Shown here in pieces: positions 16,101-25,100 of a stretch of 64,000 nt of DNA. The notes under the pieces are model-generated. The model was not told the DNA's origin. It saw only the letters and a program-made list of their open reading frames with translations, and searched no databases. Origin of the DNA: Pseudalkalibacillus sp. SCS-8. Its GTDB lineage: Bacteria; Bacillota; Bacilli; Bacillales; Fictibacillaceae. Both the position numbers and the translations under genes were made by a program. Position 1 is the stretch's first letter; each line of letters starts with the position of its first letter. Location: assembly GCF_040126055.1 (NCBI RefSeq), contig NZ_CP143541.1, forward strand, positions 3,410,001 to 3,474,000, written 5' to 3'.

Positions 16101-17150
16101 TTATTTTTCAGTCAGCACTTGGTTGCCAGCTGCTTTTAAAAGCCGGTTCATGAGCGCTTCTCCTATTCCTTCGATTGGATACATTTCGGCGAGGATCACA
16201 TCAACATCAGTGTCATCGAACGCACGAAGCTGATGATACAGCTTTTGTGCAATCCCTTCGACATGACGAACAGAACCGAGTCTCTTCACTTCATCTGCGG
16301 AAATCTCGTCTGCGAGTTCATCACTGACGAGGATCCCTACCTTCTTTCCGTCCGCTCGATACTGGTCAACACATGACTGGAAGAACGCCATCGATCCGTC
16401 CACTAACAATAAGGGTGCATCCGGTGCGTAGTGCGTATATTTCATTCCAGGAGATTTCGGGATTTGTTCTTGTTCAAACAATGCGTTATCCCAGACGACA
16501 TGGTCAACGACGGACTCAAGCTGTTGTTTGGATACGCCACCTGGTCTGAGAATCGTCACTTGTTCGCCAATCACCTCGACGACCGTCGATTCAAGCCCGA
16601 CACCCGTCGTTCCGGCATCGATGATTCCTTTTATACGACCATTCAAATCTTTATAGACATGCTCACCGATCGTCGGGCTAGGTTTACCCGACCGGTTCGC
16701 ACTCGGTGCTGCAATCGGTACCCCAGCTGCTTCAATTAAAGCCAACGCGACAGGATGGTCCGGCATGCGTATCCCCACACTCGTCAGGCCAGCTGTCGTA
16801 CGGTCTGCAATGGATTCTTTTTTCGGTAAAATAATCGTAAGCGGCCCTGGCCAGAATGCATCCATCAAGCGCTTAGCGGTTTCCGACCATGAAGCGGCAG
16901 CCTGCTCGAGCTGTTTTTCATTTGCGATATGCACAATCAGTGGATTGTCGCTCGGGCGACCTTTTGCTTTGAAAATTTTTTCGATTGCAGAATTTGAGCA
17001 CGCATTGGCTCCAAGTCCATAAACGGTCTCGGTAGGAAAAGCAATGACCTCTCCTTCTCTTATCCACATCGCCGCCTCTTGTATTGCCGGATGCTCGGTT
17101 AAGTTATCCACATTTTCCACATTCCATTTTGTCGTTATCAACTGTTCCAT
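16101..17150 (-). CDS. ywlC: L-threonylcarbamoyladenylate synthase (Sua5/TsaC)
   Basis: This 349-residue enzyme makes threonylcarbamoyl-AMP for the t6A37 modification of tRNAs. The N-terminal YrdC domain (about 15-205) has GEVIAFPTETVYGLG, the SDNPLIVHI segment and APSANRSGKPSPT; the C-terminal Sua5 domain follows SPGMKYTHYAP near residue 235. The ATG at 17148-17150 is preferred; GGAG lies about 11 nt upstream. The 5' end of the gene is unusually rich in TTATCCACA boxes (separate entry). Confidence 0.94.
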   Translation of the reverse strand: MEQLITTKWNVENVDNLTEHPAIQEAAMWIREGEVIAFPTETVYGLGANACSNSAIEKIFKAKGRPSDNPLIVHIANEKQLEQAAASWSETAKRLMDAFWPGPLTIILPKKESIADRTTAGLTSVGIRMPDHPVALALIEAAGVPIAAPSANRSGKPSPTIGEHVYKDLNGRIKGIIDAGTTGVGLESTVVEVIGEQVTILRPGGVSKQQLESVVDHVVWDNALFEQEQIPKSPGMKYTHYAPDAPLLLVDGSMAFFQSCVDQYRADGKKVGILVSDELADEISADEVKRLGSVRHVEGIAQKLYHQLRAFDDTDVDVILAEMYPIEGIGEALMNRLLKAAGNQVLTEK

Positions 17151-17242
17151 GTGGGTAAATACTCCTTTAAACGATAGATTATACCGGGCTTTCCACATTT
17201 TACCCACAAGCTTTCCGGATTTGTGGATATCGTTGTGGATAA
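17060..17242. promoter_or_regulatory. DnaA-box cluster at the 5' end of ywlC
   Basis: Perfect TTATCCACA boxes occur at 17060-17068 and 17104-17112 on the plus strand and at 17234-17242 on the minus strand. One-mismatch boxes lie at 17113-17121 (TTTTCCACA), 17150-17158 (minus, TTACCCACA), 17200-17208 (TTACCCACA) and 17222-17230 (minus). That is seven boxes in 183 bp, spanning the ywlC start and upstream gap. I recall DnaA-binding clusters near ywlC in B. subtilis, from memory only. Confidence 0.8.
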
Positions 17243-17288
17243 CGTTGTGTACAAGAGGAATCTGACAATGCTTTCACCGGACTACTCC

Positions 17289-17732
17289 CTAGCCCATCTC
17301 GACTAAATGGCGTTTCATAATAGCGATTTGGTCGCGATCATATTGTTTGAGATGGGGGGTGTTAAGGAGCTCTTCCGGCACTTGGTCATACGGGACTTCA
17401 GTAAACCCGAGTGCGTAGAAGATGGAGGTCACGCGCGTCAACAGGTAGACCGTCTGGACACCTTGATGATCGGCGAGCCGTATGATTGCTTTCAGTAAGC
17501 GAAGCAATAACTCCTCTGAGGAATACTCTTTATCTAACACAAGCGATCGTATGAGCCCAACATCACCATTCCGTTCAAGTCCGACTGTTCCTGCCATTTT
17601 CTTTTTGTCCGTTTCCAATATGATGAACGTCTGGATGCACTGTTCGATTCCTTCACTTGATAACCCGGCCTGCGCTACAAATTGTTTAATAGATGGGGCA
17701 TCGTTCGTTTCTGCGGGACGAAACGATAACAT
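17289..17732 (-). CDS. ywlB: GNAT family N-acetyltransferase YwlB
   Basis: This 147-residue protein has the GNAT fold: MLSFRPAETNDAPSIKQFV at the start, the MAGTVGLERNGDVGLIRSLVLD strand pair at about 46-67, and FYALGFTEVPYDQVPEELL near the C-terminus. The layout resembles the ArgA-like acetyltransferase branch, but the substrate is unknown. It corresponds to ywlB between spoIIR and ywlC in B. subtilis. Confidence 0.85.
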   Translation of the reverse strand: MLSFRPAETNDAPSIKQFVAQAGLSSEGIEQCIQTFIILETDKKKMAGTVGLERNGDVGLIRSLVLDKEYSSEELLLRLLKAIIRLADHQGVQTVYLLTRVTSIFYALGFTEVPYDQVPEELLNTPHLKQYDRDQIAIMKRHLVEMG

Positions 17733-17804
17733 CTCACCCTCTCCTTTCTAGCAATTCTACTCTATTCTATGAAAGGAGAGAAGAGAATATCCCATTTTTA
17801 TAAA

Positions 17805-17841
17805 AAGCAGAAGTGTCCGCTCAAACGAGAGATCACTTCTC
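17805..17841 (-). terminator. probable terminator of spoIIR
   Basis: Arms AGAAGTG and CACTTCT close a hairpin followed on the minus strand by TGCTTTTTA. The loop is long, so strength is uncertain. Confidence 0.55.
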
Positions 17842-17870
17842 ACATGTAAAAGAAGAAGGAATCTATTAGT

Positions 17871-18515
17871 TTAGGCAAATAGATTCCCGAGTGCGATTGT
17901 AATTTTTTCAAAAAGCTCGAAGACGAAGAATTTCACTTCTGCATCTTTCTCAAGCTTTTCGCCTGAATTGTCCACAGCTTGGACTTCATCATTTTCGGAT
18001 TCAACAGCGTCACCATTTTCAAAGTCGAGGAAGCATAGCGGCGGGAATAATACACACCACCAGTTCGCGCCTTTCGCTTCTCCGATTGAGATCAATACAG
18101 CCTCGTACTCACCCGCAGGGTAGATGAAATCCCCGTAAAGCTTCGTTGGAAAAGCGACGTTTCCGAAATCGACCGAAAAGCTTTCCTTGATGCCTTGATT
18201 CGTCAACGCTTGCTGGACGATTTGTTTGATGGATGGGAGCTCACGCTTGATGATTGCTCTCGCGTCCTCCAGCGATTCGATTCCAAAAACCCATTCTGTG
18301 ATCTGTCGGTTGACCTCATCGCGGATCGACCGTTTCAATTCCTGATCAGCTGCAGAATCACTGTTTGCAAGGATACGTAATCGGATCGATTCTTCTGGAA
18401 TCATTTGCTCTGGAATATCATTGAATGAAGCATTCGCTACCTTTATTTGTGTTTCATAGAATACGACCATTATCATCAAAATCAATAGCATCGCTACGAT
18501 TGTTTTCCGTTTCAT
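17871..18515 (-). CDS. spoIIR: stage II sporulation protein R
   Basis: This 214-residue protein starts with a signal-type segment (IVAMLLILMIMVVFY at residues 6-20) and continues with the SpoIIR core: ESIRLRILANSDSAADQELKR near 42, VDFGNVAFPTKLYG near 115, and GEYEAVLISIGEAKGANWWC near 133-152. SpoIIR is made in the forespore under sigma-F and exported to trigger SpoIIGA processing of pro-sigma-E in the mother cell. I could not find a convincing sigma-F promoter. It is next to prmC as in B. subtilis. Confidence 0.95.
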   Translation of the reverse strand: MKRKTIVAMLLILMIMVVFYETQIKVANASFNDIPEQMIPEESIRLRILANSDSAADQELKRSIRDEVNRQITEWVFGIESLEDARAIIKRELPSIKQIVQQALTNQGIKESFSVDFGNVAFPTKLYGDFIYPAGEYEAVLISIGEAKGANWWCVLFPPLCFLDFENGDAVESENDEVQAVDNSGEKLEKDAEVKFFVFELFEKITIALGNLFA

Positions 18516-18627
18516 CTCTCACCCACACCCTTTCTGGTAAACAGTGTGGACGACGATCGGAATTTTTATACTCGTAATCTATTTAATTTCTTTTCTAGTA
18601 TTTTTCCCTGAATTGTCCTCTTTTGGT

Positions 18628-19494
18628 TTACTCGATCCTACCGATGACGATCCGTTGTTTGCCATTGATATCGATGAGCACTTCGGTCTCGACATCTTCA
18701 CCGAACTGTTCCTCTAAAAGGGAAGCGACCTTGTCCCCTTGATCAAAACCGACCTCAAAAGCAACCAACGCACGGTCGTTGAGGACCTCTGGCAGCTGCC
18801 GGATAATCTTCCGGTAAAAGTAGTAGCCGTCTTCTCCTCCGACAAGCGCCCTAATCGGCTCATGCGCCTTGACGGTTTCATCAAGTGTTTCGATGTCGGA
18901 CTCAGGGATATACGGAGGATTTGAAACGACGATATCAAACTTCTCACCAGATCCCAGGAACGGCTGTAGCAGGTCCCCCTGCATCCAGCGGACTTCCGCT
19001 CCAAGCCTCTCACTATTCTGACGCGCCACATCCAGTGAGGCTTTAGCAATATCGATGCCAGTCACTTCGAATGATGGCTTCTCAAGCTTCAACGTCGTTG
19101 CAATGATTCCGCTGCCTGTTCCGATATCGACTACACGGAGGTCCTTTTTCCCTTTAAAAAAGCTGGGAATTCGCTCCAGAACAGATAGGACAAGCTCTTC
19201 TGTCTCAGGTCTCGGAATCAGGACTTCAGGGCTTACCGTAAACGGCCTCCCATAAAATTCTTCCGTCTTCGTCAAATATTGAATCGGTATACCCTCACCA
19301 TGCTGTTCGACGAACGTCTTAAACTGGAGTTGCTGTTCCTCCGTCAACTCACGCTCAAAGGACGACAGCATCTCGCTCCGCCTGATTTGCAGGACATGGC
19401 AAAGCAACCATTCCGCCGCATTAGGCTCTCGATTCTTTTGTTTTAAAAAAGAAGAAGCCCAACGGAGGGCTTCAATCACATTCATTCGACTCAT
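18628..19494 (-). CDS. prmC: release factor glutamine methyltransferase
   Basis: This 288-residue SAM-dependent enzyme methylates the GGQ glutamine of release factors. The SAM motif DIGTGSG is at 123-129 and the catalytic NPPY at 192-195. The ATG overlaps the prfA stop codon by one base (TAATG), so it is translationally coupled to its substrate gene. Confidence 0.97.
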   Translation of the reverse strand: MSRMNVIEALRWASSFLKQKNREPNAAEWLLCHVLQIRRSEMLSSFERELTEEQQLQFKTFVEQHGEGIPIQYLTKTEEFYGRPFTVSPEVLIPRPETEELVLSVLERIPSFFKGKKDLRVVDIGTGSGIIATTLKLEKPSFEVTGIDIAKASLDVARQNSERLGAEVRWMQGDLLQPFLGSGEKFDIVVSNPPYIPESDIETLDETVKAHEPIRALVGGEDGYYFYRKIIRQLPEVLNDRALVAFEVGFDQGDKVASLLEEQFGEDVETEVLIDINGKQRIVIGRIE

Positions 19495-20564
19495 TATGCT
19501 TCCGCCTGTTTCATCGCGTTCGTCTGTTCTTCAAGAATCAACGCTTCAATGAATTCTTCCACTTTTCCTTGCAGGATTTGATCGAGCTTTTGGATCGTCA
19601 AGCCGATACGGTGATCGGTTACACGGTTTTGCGGGAAGTTGTACGTACGGATACGCTCCGAACGGTCTCCTGTCCCAACTGCCGACTTACGGTTCGCCGC
19701 GTACTCATCCATTGCTTCCTGCTGGAATTTATCATAAATACGAGCGCGTAGTACTTTCATCGCTTTTTCCTTGTTCTTGATCTGGGATTTTTCATCCTGA
19801 CAGGAGACGACGATTCCTGTCGGCTCGTGCGTCAGTCGAACAGCTGACATCGTCGTGTTGACGGACTGTCCACCCGGTCCACTTGATGCAAACGTGTCGA
19901 CGCGGATATCTTTTTCATGGATGTCGATTTCAACTTCTTCCGCTTCAGGTAAAACCGCAACCGTAGCTGTAGATGTATGAATTCGTCCACCAGATTCTGT
20001 CGTCGGAACACGTTGCACACGGTGCGCGCCGTTTTCATACTTCAGCTTGGAATACGCACCTGCACCGTTAACCATGAAAATGATCTCTTTATATCCGCCA
20101 AGCTCCGTGTAGCTTGCTTCGATGATTTCCGATTTCCAGCCTTGCATTTCAGCATAACGGCTATACATTTTATATAAATCCGCAGCAAATAGAGCGGCTT
20201 CGTCTCCGCCAGCTGCTCCACGGATTTCGATGATAACGTTCTTGTCATCATTCGGGTCTTTCGGCAACAAGAGAACCTTCAATTTCTGAGTAAGCTCTTC
20301 ATGACGCTCCTTCAGCTCAGAAAGCTCCATTTTGACCATTTCGCGCATTTCAGCATCGAGCTTCTCTTCAAGCATTTGCTCTGCGCCTTCCAGTTCTTCT
20401 GTCACTTCTTTATACTCGCGGAACGTCGTTACCGTTTCCTCGATATCCGATTGTTCCTTCGAGTATTCTCTCAGCTTTTTCGAATCACTGATTACATCAG
20501 GATCACTCAAAAGTTCATTCAATTTATCATATCGATCTTCAATAGCTTGTAATCGCTCTAACAC
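19494..20564 (-). CDS. prfA: peptide chain release factor 1
   Basis: This 356-residue factor reads UAA and UAG. The catalytic GGQ is at residues 231-233 in [10 protein letters not shown], and Gln233 is the PrmC target. The codon-reading PTTESGG segment is near 188. The start is a GTG at 20562-20564 with GGATGG upstream. The transcript begins at a strong promoter 175 bp upstream and its leader contains an intergenic repeat (20592-20680). Confidence 0.97.
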   Translation of the reverse strand: MLERLQAIEDRYDKLNELLSDPDVISDSKKLREYSKEQSDIEETVTTFREYKEVTEELEGAEQMLEEKLDAEMREMVKMELSELKERHEELTQKLKVLLLPKDPNDDKNVIIEIRGAAGGDEAALFAADLYKMYSRYAEMQGWKSEIIEASYTELGGYKEIIFMVNGAGAYSKLKYENGAHRVQRVPTTESGGRIHTSTATVAVLPEAEEVEIDIHEKDIRVDTFASSGPGGQSVNTTMSAVRLTHEPTGIVVSCQDEKSQIKNKEKAMKVLRARIYDKFQQEAMDEYAANRKSAVGTGDRSERIRTYNFPQNRVTDHRIGLTIQKLDQILQGKVEEFIEALILEEQTNAMKQAEA

Positions 20565-20591
20565 ACCTGTTCACCATCCCAATTTATCGTT

Positions 20592-20680
20592 ATGAAAAGC
20601 GGAAGCGCCTTGACTTGTCCTTGGCGTACTGACTTCGACATGAAGTGGTCCAAGTATAGTGGCGCTGATGCTAGACAAAA
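20592..20680. repeat. Bacillaceae-type intergenic repeat, in the prfA leader
   Basis: The element begins AAAGCGGAAGCGCCTTG and ends GGCGCTGATGCTAGACA, with AGCGCC/GGCGCT able to pair. I recognise this style of repeat from many Bacillus genomes, from memory. Its centre (20626-20639, GTACTGACTTCGAC) is shared exactly with the element at 56.8 kb. It is transcribed as part of the prfA leader. Confidence 0.7.
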
Positions 20681-20739
20681 CTTCTTCGAACCCCAGGTCC
20701 TACTTTTCTTCACGTATCAAAAAGTTGCTTAACATTAAC

Positions 20740-20768
20740 ATTATAGTATACGTCCAGGAGGTCGTCAA
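20740..20768 (-). promoter_or_regulatory. sigma-A promoter of prfA-prmC
   Basis: TTGACG (20763-20768) and TATAAT (20740-20745) are separated by 17 bp on the minus strand. Confidence 0.8.
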
Positions 20769-20873
20769 AGTACAGTTTGGTTTGAATTTGCAGGTTTTAT
20801 ATGGAATTTTGCGCAGACGATGTCTTTTCAGATTCAGGATTTATGTATGCGGGTATGGTTTTACAGGTGCTGT

Positions 20874-21203
20874 TTAGATCTTGGCATTATACTTAATCTG
20901 TTCATAATCAGAACGACATTGATTCATTCGGATTGCAGCGGTCAACGATTCAATGACCACCTGCTCATCGGTTATGATGCTGAATACGTGCGAGGATGTA
21001 GCGAAATGGCCGAAAAAATGCGTACAGCCTTGAAAACGTTTGTTTTCCGATGTCCACTTACTTGGTTGATAAGGGACGATGAAATTACCCATTTCTTCAT
21101 AAATCGGGTCTAATGGCTCGGTTTTCAAACGCTTCAATAGCGCAGGCAGATTTTCCGGTTCTTCGCCTCCCCATTGGCTTCCGTTGGCGTCGATGTATAG
21201 CAT
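20874..21203 (-). CDS. hypothetical protein, 109 residues
   Basis: I do not recognise this family. The product is a small soluble protein starting MLYIDANGSQWGGEE, with a GCTHFFGHFATSSHVFSI segment near residues 57-74 that looks structured and could hold a metal or active site (Cys, two His), which is speculation. The ATG at 21201-21203 has AAAGGGG 9 nt upstream. It diverges from the CoA-disulfide reductase gene. Coding character is supported by the good ribosome site and a coherent protein-like composition. Confidence 0.65.
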   Translation of the reverse strand: MLYIDANGSQWGGEEPENLPALLKRLKTEPLDPIYEEMGNFIVPYQPSKWTSENKRFQGCTHFFGHFATSSHVFSIITDEQVVIESLTAAIRMNQCRSDYEQIKYNAKI

Positions 21204-21327
21204 GTGCAAAAACCCCTTTCACCATGTAAGATTCGAACGTGAAAGGGCATTCTTGAGTGTATAATGAAAGAAGAAGAGATCTGACATACTAAGATATAGA
21301 ACTTATTCATTGAAAGGAGTCGTGCAA

Positions 21328-22662
21328 ATGAATTACGTGATTATCGGCGGGGATGCTGCTGGCATGAGTGCCGCCATGCAAATTGTTCGAAATGACCCGG
21401 ATGCGAAGATTACGACGCTTGAAAAAGGCGACATCTATTCATACGGTCAATGCGGCCTTCCTTATGTGATCAGCGGATTGATTCCGGAAGCTGAGGACCT
21501 GATTGCGAGAGATGTTGAAACCTTCAGGGAGAAGTACGGAATTGATGCGAAGGTGTTCCATGAGGTAACGAATGTCGACACCGAAAACAAGATGGTAAGT
21601 GGTCAGAATACACAAACAGGTGAATCTTTTACATATGACTATGACCGTTTGTTGGTTGCGACTGGCGTAAGCCCGATCGTACCCGATTGGGACGGGAAGG
21701 ACCTGGATGGCATCCATACGCTGAAAACCATCCCGGACGCGAAGGCGATCATGGAGAGTCTCGATCATGACGTCGAGCAGGTAACGGTCATCGGTGGAGG
21801 CTACATCGGGCTTGAAATGGCGGAGAGCTTCGTTCATCTTGGTAAAAAAGTGCGCCTTATCGAGCGGAACGAACAAGTAGCTAAAATTTTCGATGAAGAT
21901 ATGGCAGCTTACATTCATAAAGAGGCTGAAAAGCATGGCGTTGAGCTTTGTTTCAGCGAACAGGTTGAGGCTTTTGAAGGAGATGGCCGAGTCGAAGCCG
22001 TCGTGACGGATAAGAATACTTACAAGTCCGATCTCGTGTTGATTGCGATCGGCGTTAAACCGAATACGGACTTCCTTTCTGAAACCCCGGTGCACATGAA
22101 TGAAAAAGGTGCAGTCATTGTTGATGCTTATATGAAGACGAACGTTGAGGGCGTGTATGCTGCCGGGGATTGTGCGACCCACTATCACCGGGTAAAAGAA
22201 GCCAACGACCACATTCCGCTCGGTACAACGGCAAACAAGCAAGGGCGTATTGCAGGAATCAACATGATTGACCAGCATAAGGCATTCCAAGGGATCGTCG
22301 GAACGTCGGTGATCAAGTTCATGGATCTCACCTTGGGACGAACCGGCCTGTCTGAACGTGAGGCGAAAGCGTTGAATTTCCCTTATGATACGGTGACGAC
22401 TGAAGCGAAGGATATCGCAGGCTACTATCCAGGCGCTGAAAAGCTTCATGTAAAGCTGCTTTTCAACACGCAAAACCAACGCCTTCTTGGCGGCCAATTC
22501 ATCGGTAAGCACGGGGTGGATAAGCGCGTCGACGTCCTCGCAATGGCGCTGTTCCACAAGATGAGCCTGCACGACCTTGAGGACCTGGATTTGAGCTATG
22601 CGCCTCCATACAACGGTGTGTGGGATCCAATCCAACAGGCTGCAAGAAGAGCGAAACGGTAA
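21328..22662 (+). CDS. CoA-disulfide reductase / FAD-dependent pyridine nucleotide oxidoreductase
   Basis: This 444-residue flavoprotein has the FAD-binding [10 protein letters not shown] at the N-terminus, a single redox cysteine Cys42 in YGQCGLPY, the NAD(P)H-binding [13 protein letters not shown] near 152, and the second FAD site GVYAAGDCA near 269. The single-cysteine pattern fits CoA-disulfide reductases and NADH oxidases/peroxidases rather than two-cysteine enzymes. Reduction of CoA disulfide is the likely role. The ATG at 21328 has AAAGGAG 8 nt upstream. Confidence 0.85.
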   Translation: MNYVIIGGDAAGMSAAMQIVRNDPDAKITTLEKGDIYSYGQCGLPYVISGLIPEAEDLIARDVETFREKYGIDAKVFHEVTNVDTENKMVSGQNTQTGESFTYDYDRLLVATGVSPIVPDWDGKDLDGIHTLKTIPDAKAIMESLDHDVEQVTVIGGGYIGLEMAESFVHLGKKVRLIERNEQVAKIFDEDMAAYIHKEAEKHGVELCFSEQVEAFEGDGRVEAVVTDKNTYKSDLVLIAIGVKPNTDFLSETPVHMNEKGAVIVDAYMKTNVEGVYAAGDCATHYHRVKEANDHIPLGTTANKQGRIAGINMIDQHKAFQGIVGTSVIKFMDLTLGRTGLSEREAKALNFPYDTVTTEAKDIAGYYPGAEKLHVKLLFNTQNQRLLGGQFIGKHGVDKRVDVLAMALFHKMSLHDLEDLDLSYAPPYNGVWDPIQQAARRAKR

Positions 22663-22744
22663 GCTTGGAGAGCGTTTAGGGGATTTTGATTTGATGGTGA
22701 ACGAGGGTTGAGGGACAGCTAAACAGTTGATGGCGGAGTACTCG

Positions 22745-22915
22745 GACTGGGCTTAGCTGAACACTCAGCCACTTATGATCCGATTTTGGGCGTTTACGAT
22801 CCGAAATTAGTGATTTACTATCCAATTTAGTGCATTTACTATCCGATTTGGAGCAAATACTATCCGATATGATGCGTTTACTATCCGAATTGGACCAAAT
22901 ACTCTCCAAACGCGG
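22745..22915. repeat. 21-bp tandem array, about 8 units
   Basis: Units of the form TTTACTATCCGATTTGGAGC repeat with a 21-bp period between the convergent CoA-disulfide reductase and lipoprotein genes. The sequence is unrelated to the 21-bp array at 0.7 kb. Confidence 0.9.
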
Positions 22916-22948
22916 CATTCCGGTTTTATAAAATAAAAAACCAGACAG

Positions 22949-22985
22949 GAAAAGGGGCGGACCAAGGGTGGTCGCCCCTTTCTTT
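22949..22985. terminator. bidirectional intrinsic terminator
   Basis: GGGGCGGACC/GGTCGCCCC form a strong stem with TTTCTTT on the plus side and TTTTCC on the minus side, between convergent genes. Confidence 0.8.
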
Positions 22986-22987
22986 AG

Positions 22988-23455
22988 CTATCGTGTATCT
23001 AAGCGGATATGAAATTTGTATCGGGGAACTGCTAATTGGACCGCATCTCTGATTTCATTCCTCATGTCCTTCAATTGCTTTTTTGAAGAATCCTTAGGCG
23101 CATTCACATGGATCCAAGCATGATTCCCATTGATCGACACGAACTGGGCATTCCGACCCGTCGCATCTTTCACAGCTTCACGGATTTTATCCTGATCATC
23201 ACTGATCGTAAAACGCTTAGACGTCAAATTCCGATAGCTGTTTGGATTCTGGTTCGACTCGGAAATATAGCTCCGATTCGGTTGCCGGTTGGTCGCGTGA
23301 TAATTAATGATCCCGTGACCTACGAGAGGATTTTTGTTCTCTTTCGTTTCATATGCAGAAGGCTCTTTGCTGGCGATCTCCTCCGTTGTTGGAGGCTCCA
23401 TCGGTGAACAAGCAGCTAAGAGCGTCAATGCACTAAGAAAGACTGCTTTTTTCAA
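22988..23455 (-). CDS. lipoprotein, possibly YhcN/YlaJ sporulation family
   Basis: This protein of about 155 residues begins MKKAVFLSALTLLAAC, a signal peptide with the lipobox LAAC. The C-terminal half (VKDATGRNAQFVSINGNHAWIHVN near 92-115, then a basic helix) resembles the small domain of YhcN/YlaJ spore lipoproteins; that assignment is tentative. A TTG start at 23453-23455, 6 nt after GGGGGTG, gives the normal MKK lipoprotein start. It has its own gap on both sides, so it is probably monocistronic. Confidence 0.7.
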   Translation of the reverse strand: MKKAVFLSALTLLAACSPMEPPTTEEIASKEPSAYETKENKNPLVGHGIINYHATNRQPNRSYISESNQNPNSYRNLTSKRFTISDDQDKIREAVKDATGRNAQFVSINGNHAWIHVNAPKDSSKKQLKDMRNEIRDAVQLAVPRYKFHIRLDTR

Positions 23456-23530
23456 GATATACACCCCCGTATGTTTAGCATAACCCCGAATCCAACCAAC
23501 TCCCGTGACAAATAATGGATTGAATTGTCA

Positions 23531-23659
23531 CAGTGTCAGGCACTTTTTGAAGCCGTTGCGCAGCAAGGCTTTTTGGGAAGTGCCTGACACCATCTGAAAC
23601 TCCTGACACCAACTCAAACTCCTTGGCCCGCAAGGCTTCTTCGGAAGTGCCTGACACCA
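23531..23659. repeat. GTGTCAGGCAC palindromic element, locus 2
   Basis: GTGTCAGGCAC at 23533-23543 is followed by GTGCCTGACAC at 23580-23590 and 23647-23657, plus a partial CTCCTGACACC near 23601. The order and spacing match locus 1 at 9.17 kb. A 63-residue minus-strand frame inside it is a repeat artefact. Confidence 0.85.
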
Positions 23660-23670
23660 CTGCCAATTCA

Positions 23671-23699
23671 AAAAAGGAACCGCGGGTGCGGTTCCTTCC
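23671..23699 (-). terminator. intrinsic terminator of tdk
   Basis: AAGGAACCG/CGGTTCCTT stem followed by TTTTTT on the minus strand. Confidence 0.85.
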
Positions 23700-23755
23700 T
23701 TATTCAGCCTTATTTACGTTTTTACTGTTGGGTGTTCACTGATTTTTCTGTTCGT

Positions 23756-24370
23756 TCAGTTTGTTTGCGGTTGTTCTTCTGTGCGCATTTTGGGATGTTC
23801 AGGTACTTCGTGACAGTGTCTGCAGCGTGGTTCGTATGATTCCGATGCTCCGACCAGGATGATCGGATCGTTGTAGGAGGCTGGTTTGCCATCAATCAAG
23901 CGCTGTGTACGACTCGCGGGACTTCCGCAAACGAGACATACAGCATGAAGCTTCGTCACACTCTCCGCTACTGCCATCAGATCTGGCACAAAGCCGAACG
24001 GTTCTCCTCTGAAGTCTTGGTCAAGTCCGGCGACGATCACACGCTTGCCACTGTTCGCGAGCTGTTGGATGACCTCTACAATCTCCTCATCAAAGAACTG
24101 CACCTCATCAATCGCGACGACTTCCGTGTCGAATGAAACGATGTTTGAAATTTCTGCTGAATCCTTGACCGGAAGCGCAATTATTGAGGTCCCGTTATGA
24201 GAAACCACTTCTTCTTTACTGTATCGATCATCAAGTAATGGCTTGAAGACTTGTACCTTCTGCTTTCCGAACGTGGCACGGCGAACACGTCGGATCAACT
24301 CCTCTGATTTCCCCGAAAACATGCTGCCACAGATCAGTTCGACCCAACCATCTTTTTTCATTACGTACAT
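23756..24370 (-). CDS. tdk: thymidine kinase
   Basis: This 204-residue type II thymidine kinase phosphorylates thymidine in salvage. P-loop GSMFSGKS is at 15-22, the Walker B-like [10 protein letters not shown] near 89, and the lid zinc site is CxxC (CLVC) with CRHC at the C-terminus. The ATG at 24368-24370 has AAGGGAG 8 nt upstream; the upstream frame start at 24391 overlaps it. Confidence 0.96.
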   Translation of the reverse strand: MYVMKKDGWVELICGSMFSGKSEELIRRVRRATFGKQKVQVFKPLLDDRYSKEEVVSHNGTSIIALPVKDSAEISNIVSFDTEVVAIDEVQFFDEEIVEVIQQLANSGKRVIVAGLDQDFRGEPFGFVPDLMAVAESVTKLHAVCLVCGSPASRTQRLIDGKPASYNDPIILVGASESYEPRCRHCHEVPEHPKMRTEEQPQTN

Positions 24371-24570
24371 GTCCGTATCTCCCTTCGCCACTTTCCTTAA
24401 ACGTAAAAATTTCCGAATTCTTCTCTCTATGTATTCTTTGTATATTGTAACAAATCATAAGTATATAAATTGATCTTTTTTCTCATCAATTTGACAAAAA
24501 AATTGGTTTTTGACATCAAAAACCATGTATCGCAGACGTTTTTAGCTCTAATTTCAACCAATTTAACGAA

Positions 24571-24715
24571 GATCTACGAAAAAAATCAAAACATCTACAA
24601 AAATTAGAGATTATCTACAAAAAAATAAATTTATCTTCAAAAACTAAAAATTATCTGCAAAAATGAAAAATTATCTACAAAAATCAAAAATCATCTACAA
24701 AAACCAAAAAAACGG
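24571..24715. repeat. 20-bp tandem array, 7 units
   Basis: The motif ATCTACAA recurs with exact 20-bp spacing (units at 24571, 24591, 24611, 24631, 24651, 24671, 24691). It is very AT-rich and lies between the rpmE terminator and the tdk start. The remainder of 24371-24570 is AT-rich upstream DNA of tdk without a clear site. Confidence 0.9.
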
Positions 24716-24761
24716 CTACTTAAGCCTATAGAATGAGCTTCCACAATCATCATTAAGAAGT

Positions 24762-24797
24762 AAAAAACAGGCAAGAGGGCGATCCCCTGCCTGTTTA
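24762..24797 (-). terminator. intrinsic terminator of rpmE
   Basis: AAACAGGCA/TGCCTGTTT stem with an inner GGG/CCC pairing; a T6 run follows on the minus strand. Confidence 0.85.
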
Positions 24798-24806
24798 AAG
24801 ACCTTA

Positions 24807-25007
24807 TTACTTAAGGTTGTATTTTTTCTTAAAGCGATCAACACGTCCACCAGCGTCAGCAAACTTCTGACGACCTGTGTAGAACGGATGACATTCAGAA
24901 CAGATTTCAACGCGAATATCTTCTTTGATCGAACCTGTTTCAAATTCATTTCCACAAGCACAAGAGACTTTCGCTTTTTTGTAATCTGGATGGATTGCTT
25001 GTTTCAT
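24807..25007 (-). CDS. rpmE: 50S ribosomal protein L31, zinc-binding type
   Basis: This 66-residue ribosomal protein carries the four zinc cysteines Cys16, Cys18, Cys36 and Cys39, which marks the C+ form that is displaced by YtiA-type L31 during zinc starvation in B. subtilis. The ATG at 25005-25007 ([11 protein letters not shown]) has AAGGAG 9 nt upstream. It follows rho by 93 bp. Confidence 0.97.
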   Translation of the reverse strand: MKQAIHPDYKKAKVSCACGNEFETGSIKEDIRVEICSECHPFYTGRQKFADAGGRVDRFKKKYNLK

Positions 25008-25100
25008 CCTATTCATCTCCTTCTGCCCTGATCCCCTTAGGAACAGAGTTATTTGCACACATGAGGTAGTATATCAATTTTCCAGCCAAAATTCAACAAA

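Noticed and set aside
21439-22635. 398-residue open frame on the minus strand
   Set aside because: It lies wholly antisense to the clear CoA-disulfide reductase gene, has no family motif and arises from the codon bias of the true gene.
22676-22918. 80-residue minus-strand frame rich in SKSDSK repeats
   Set aside because: Same cause: translation of a 21-bp array.
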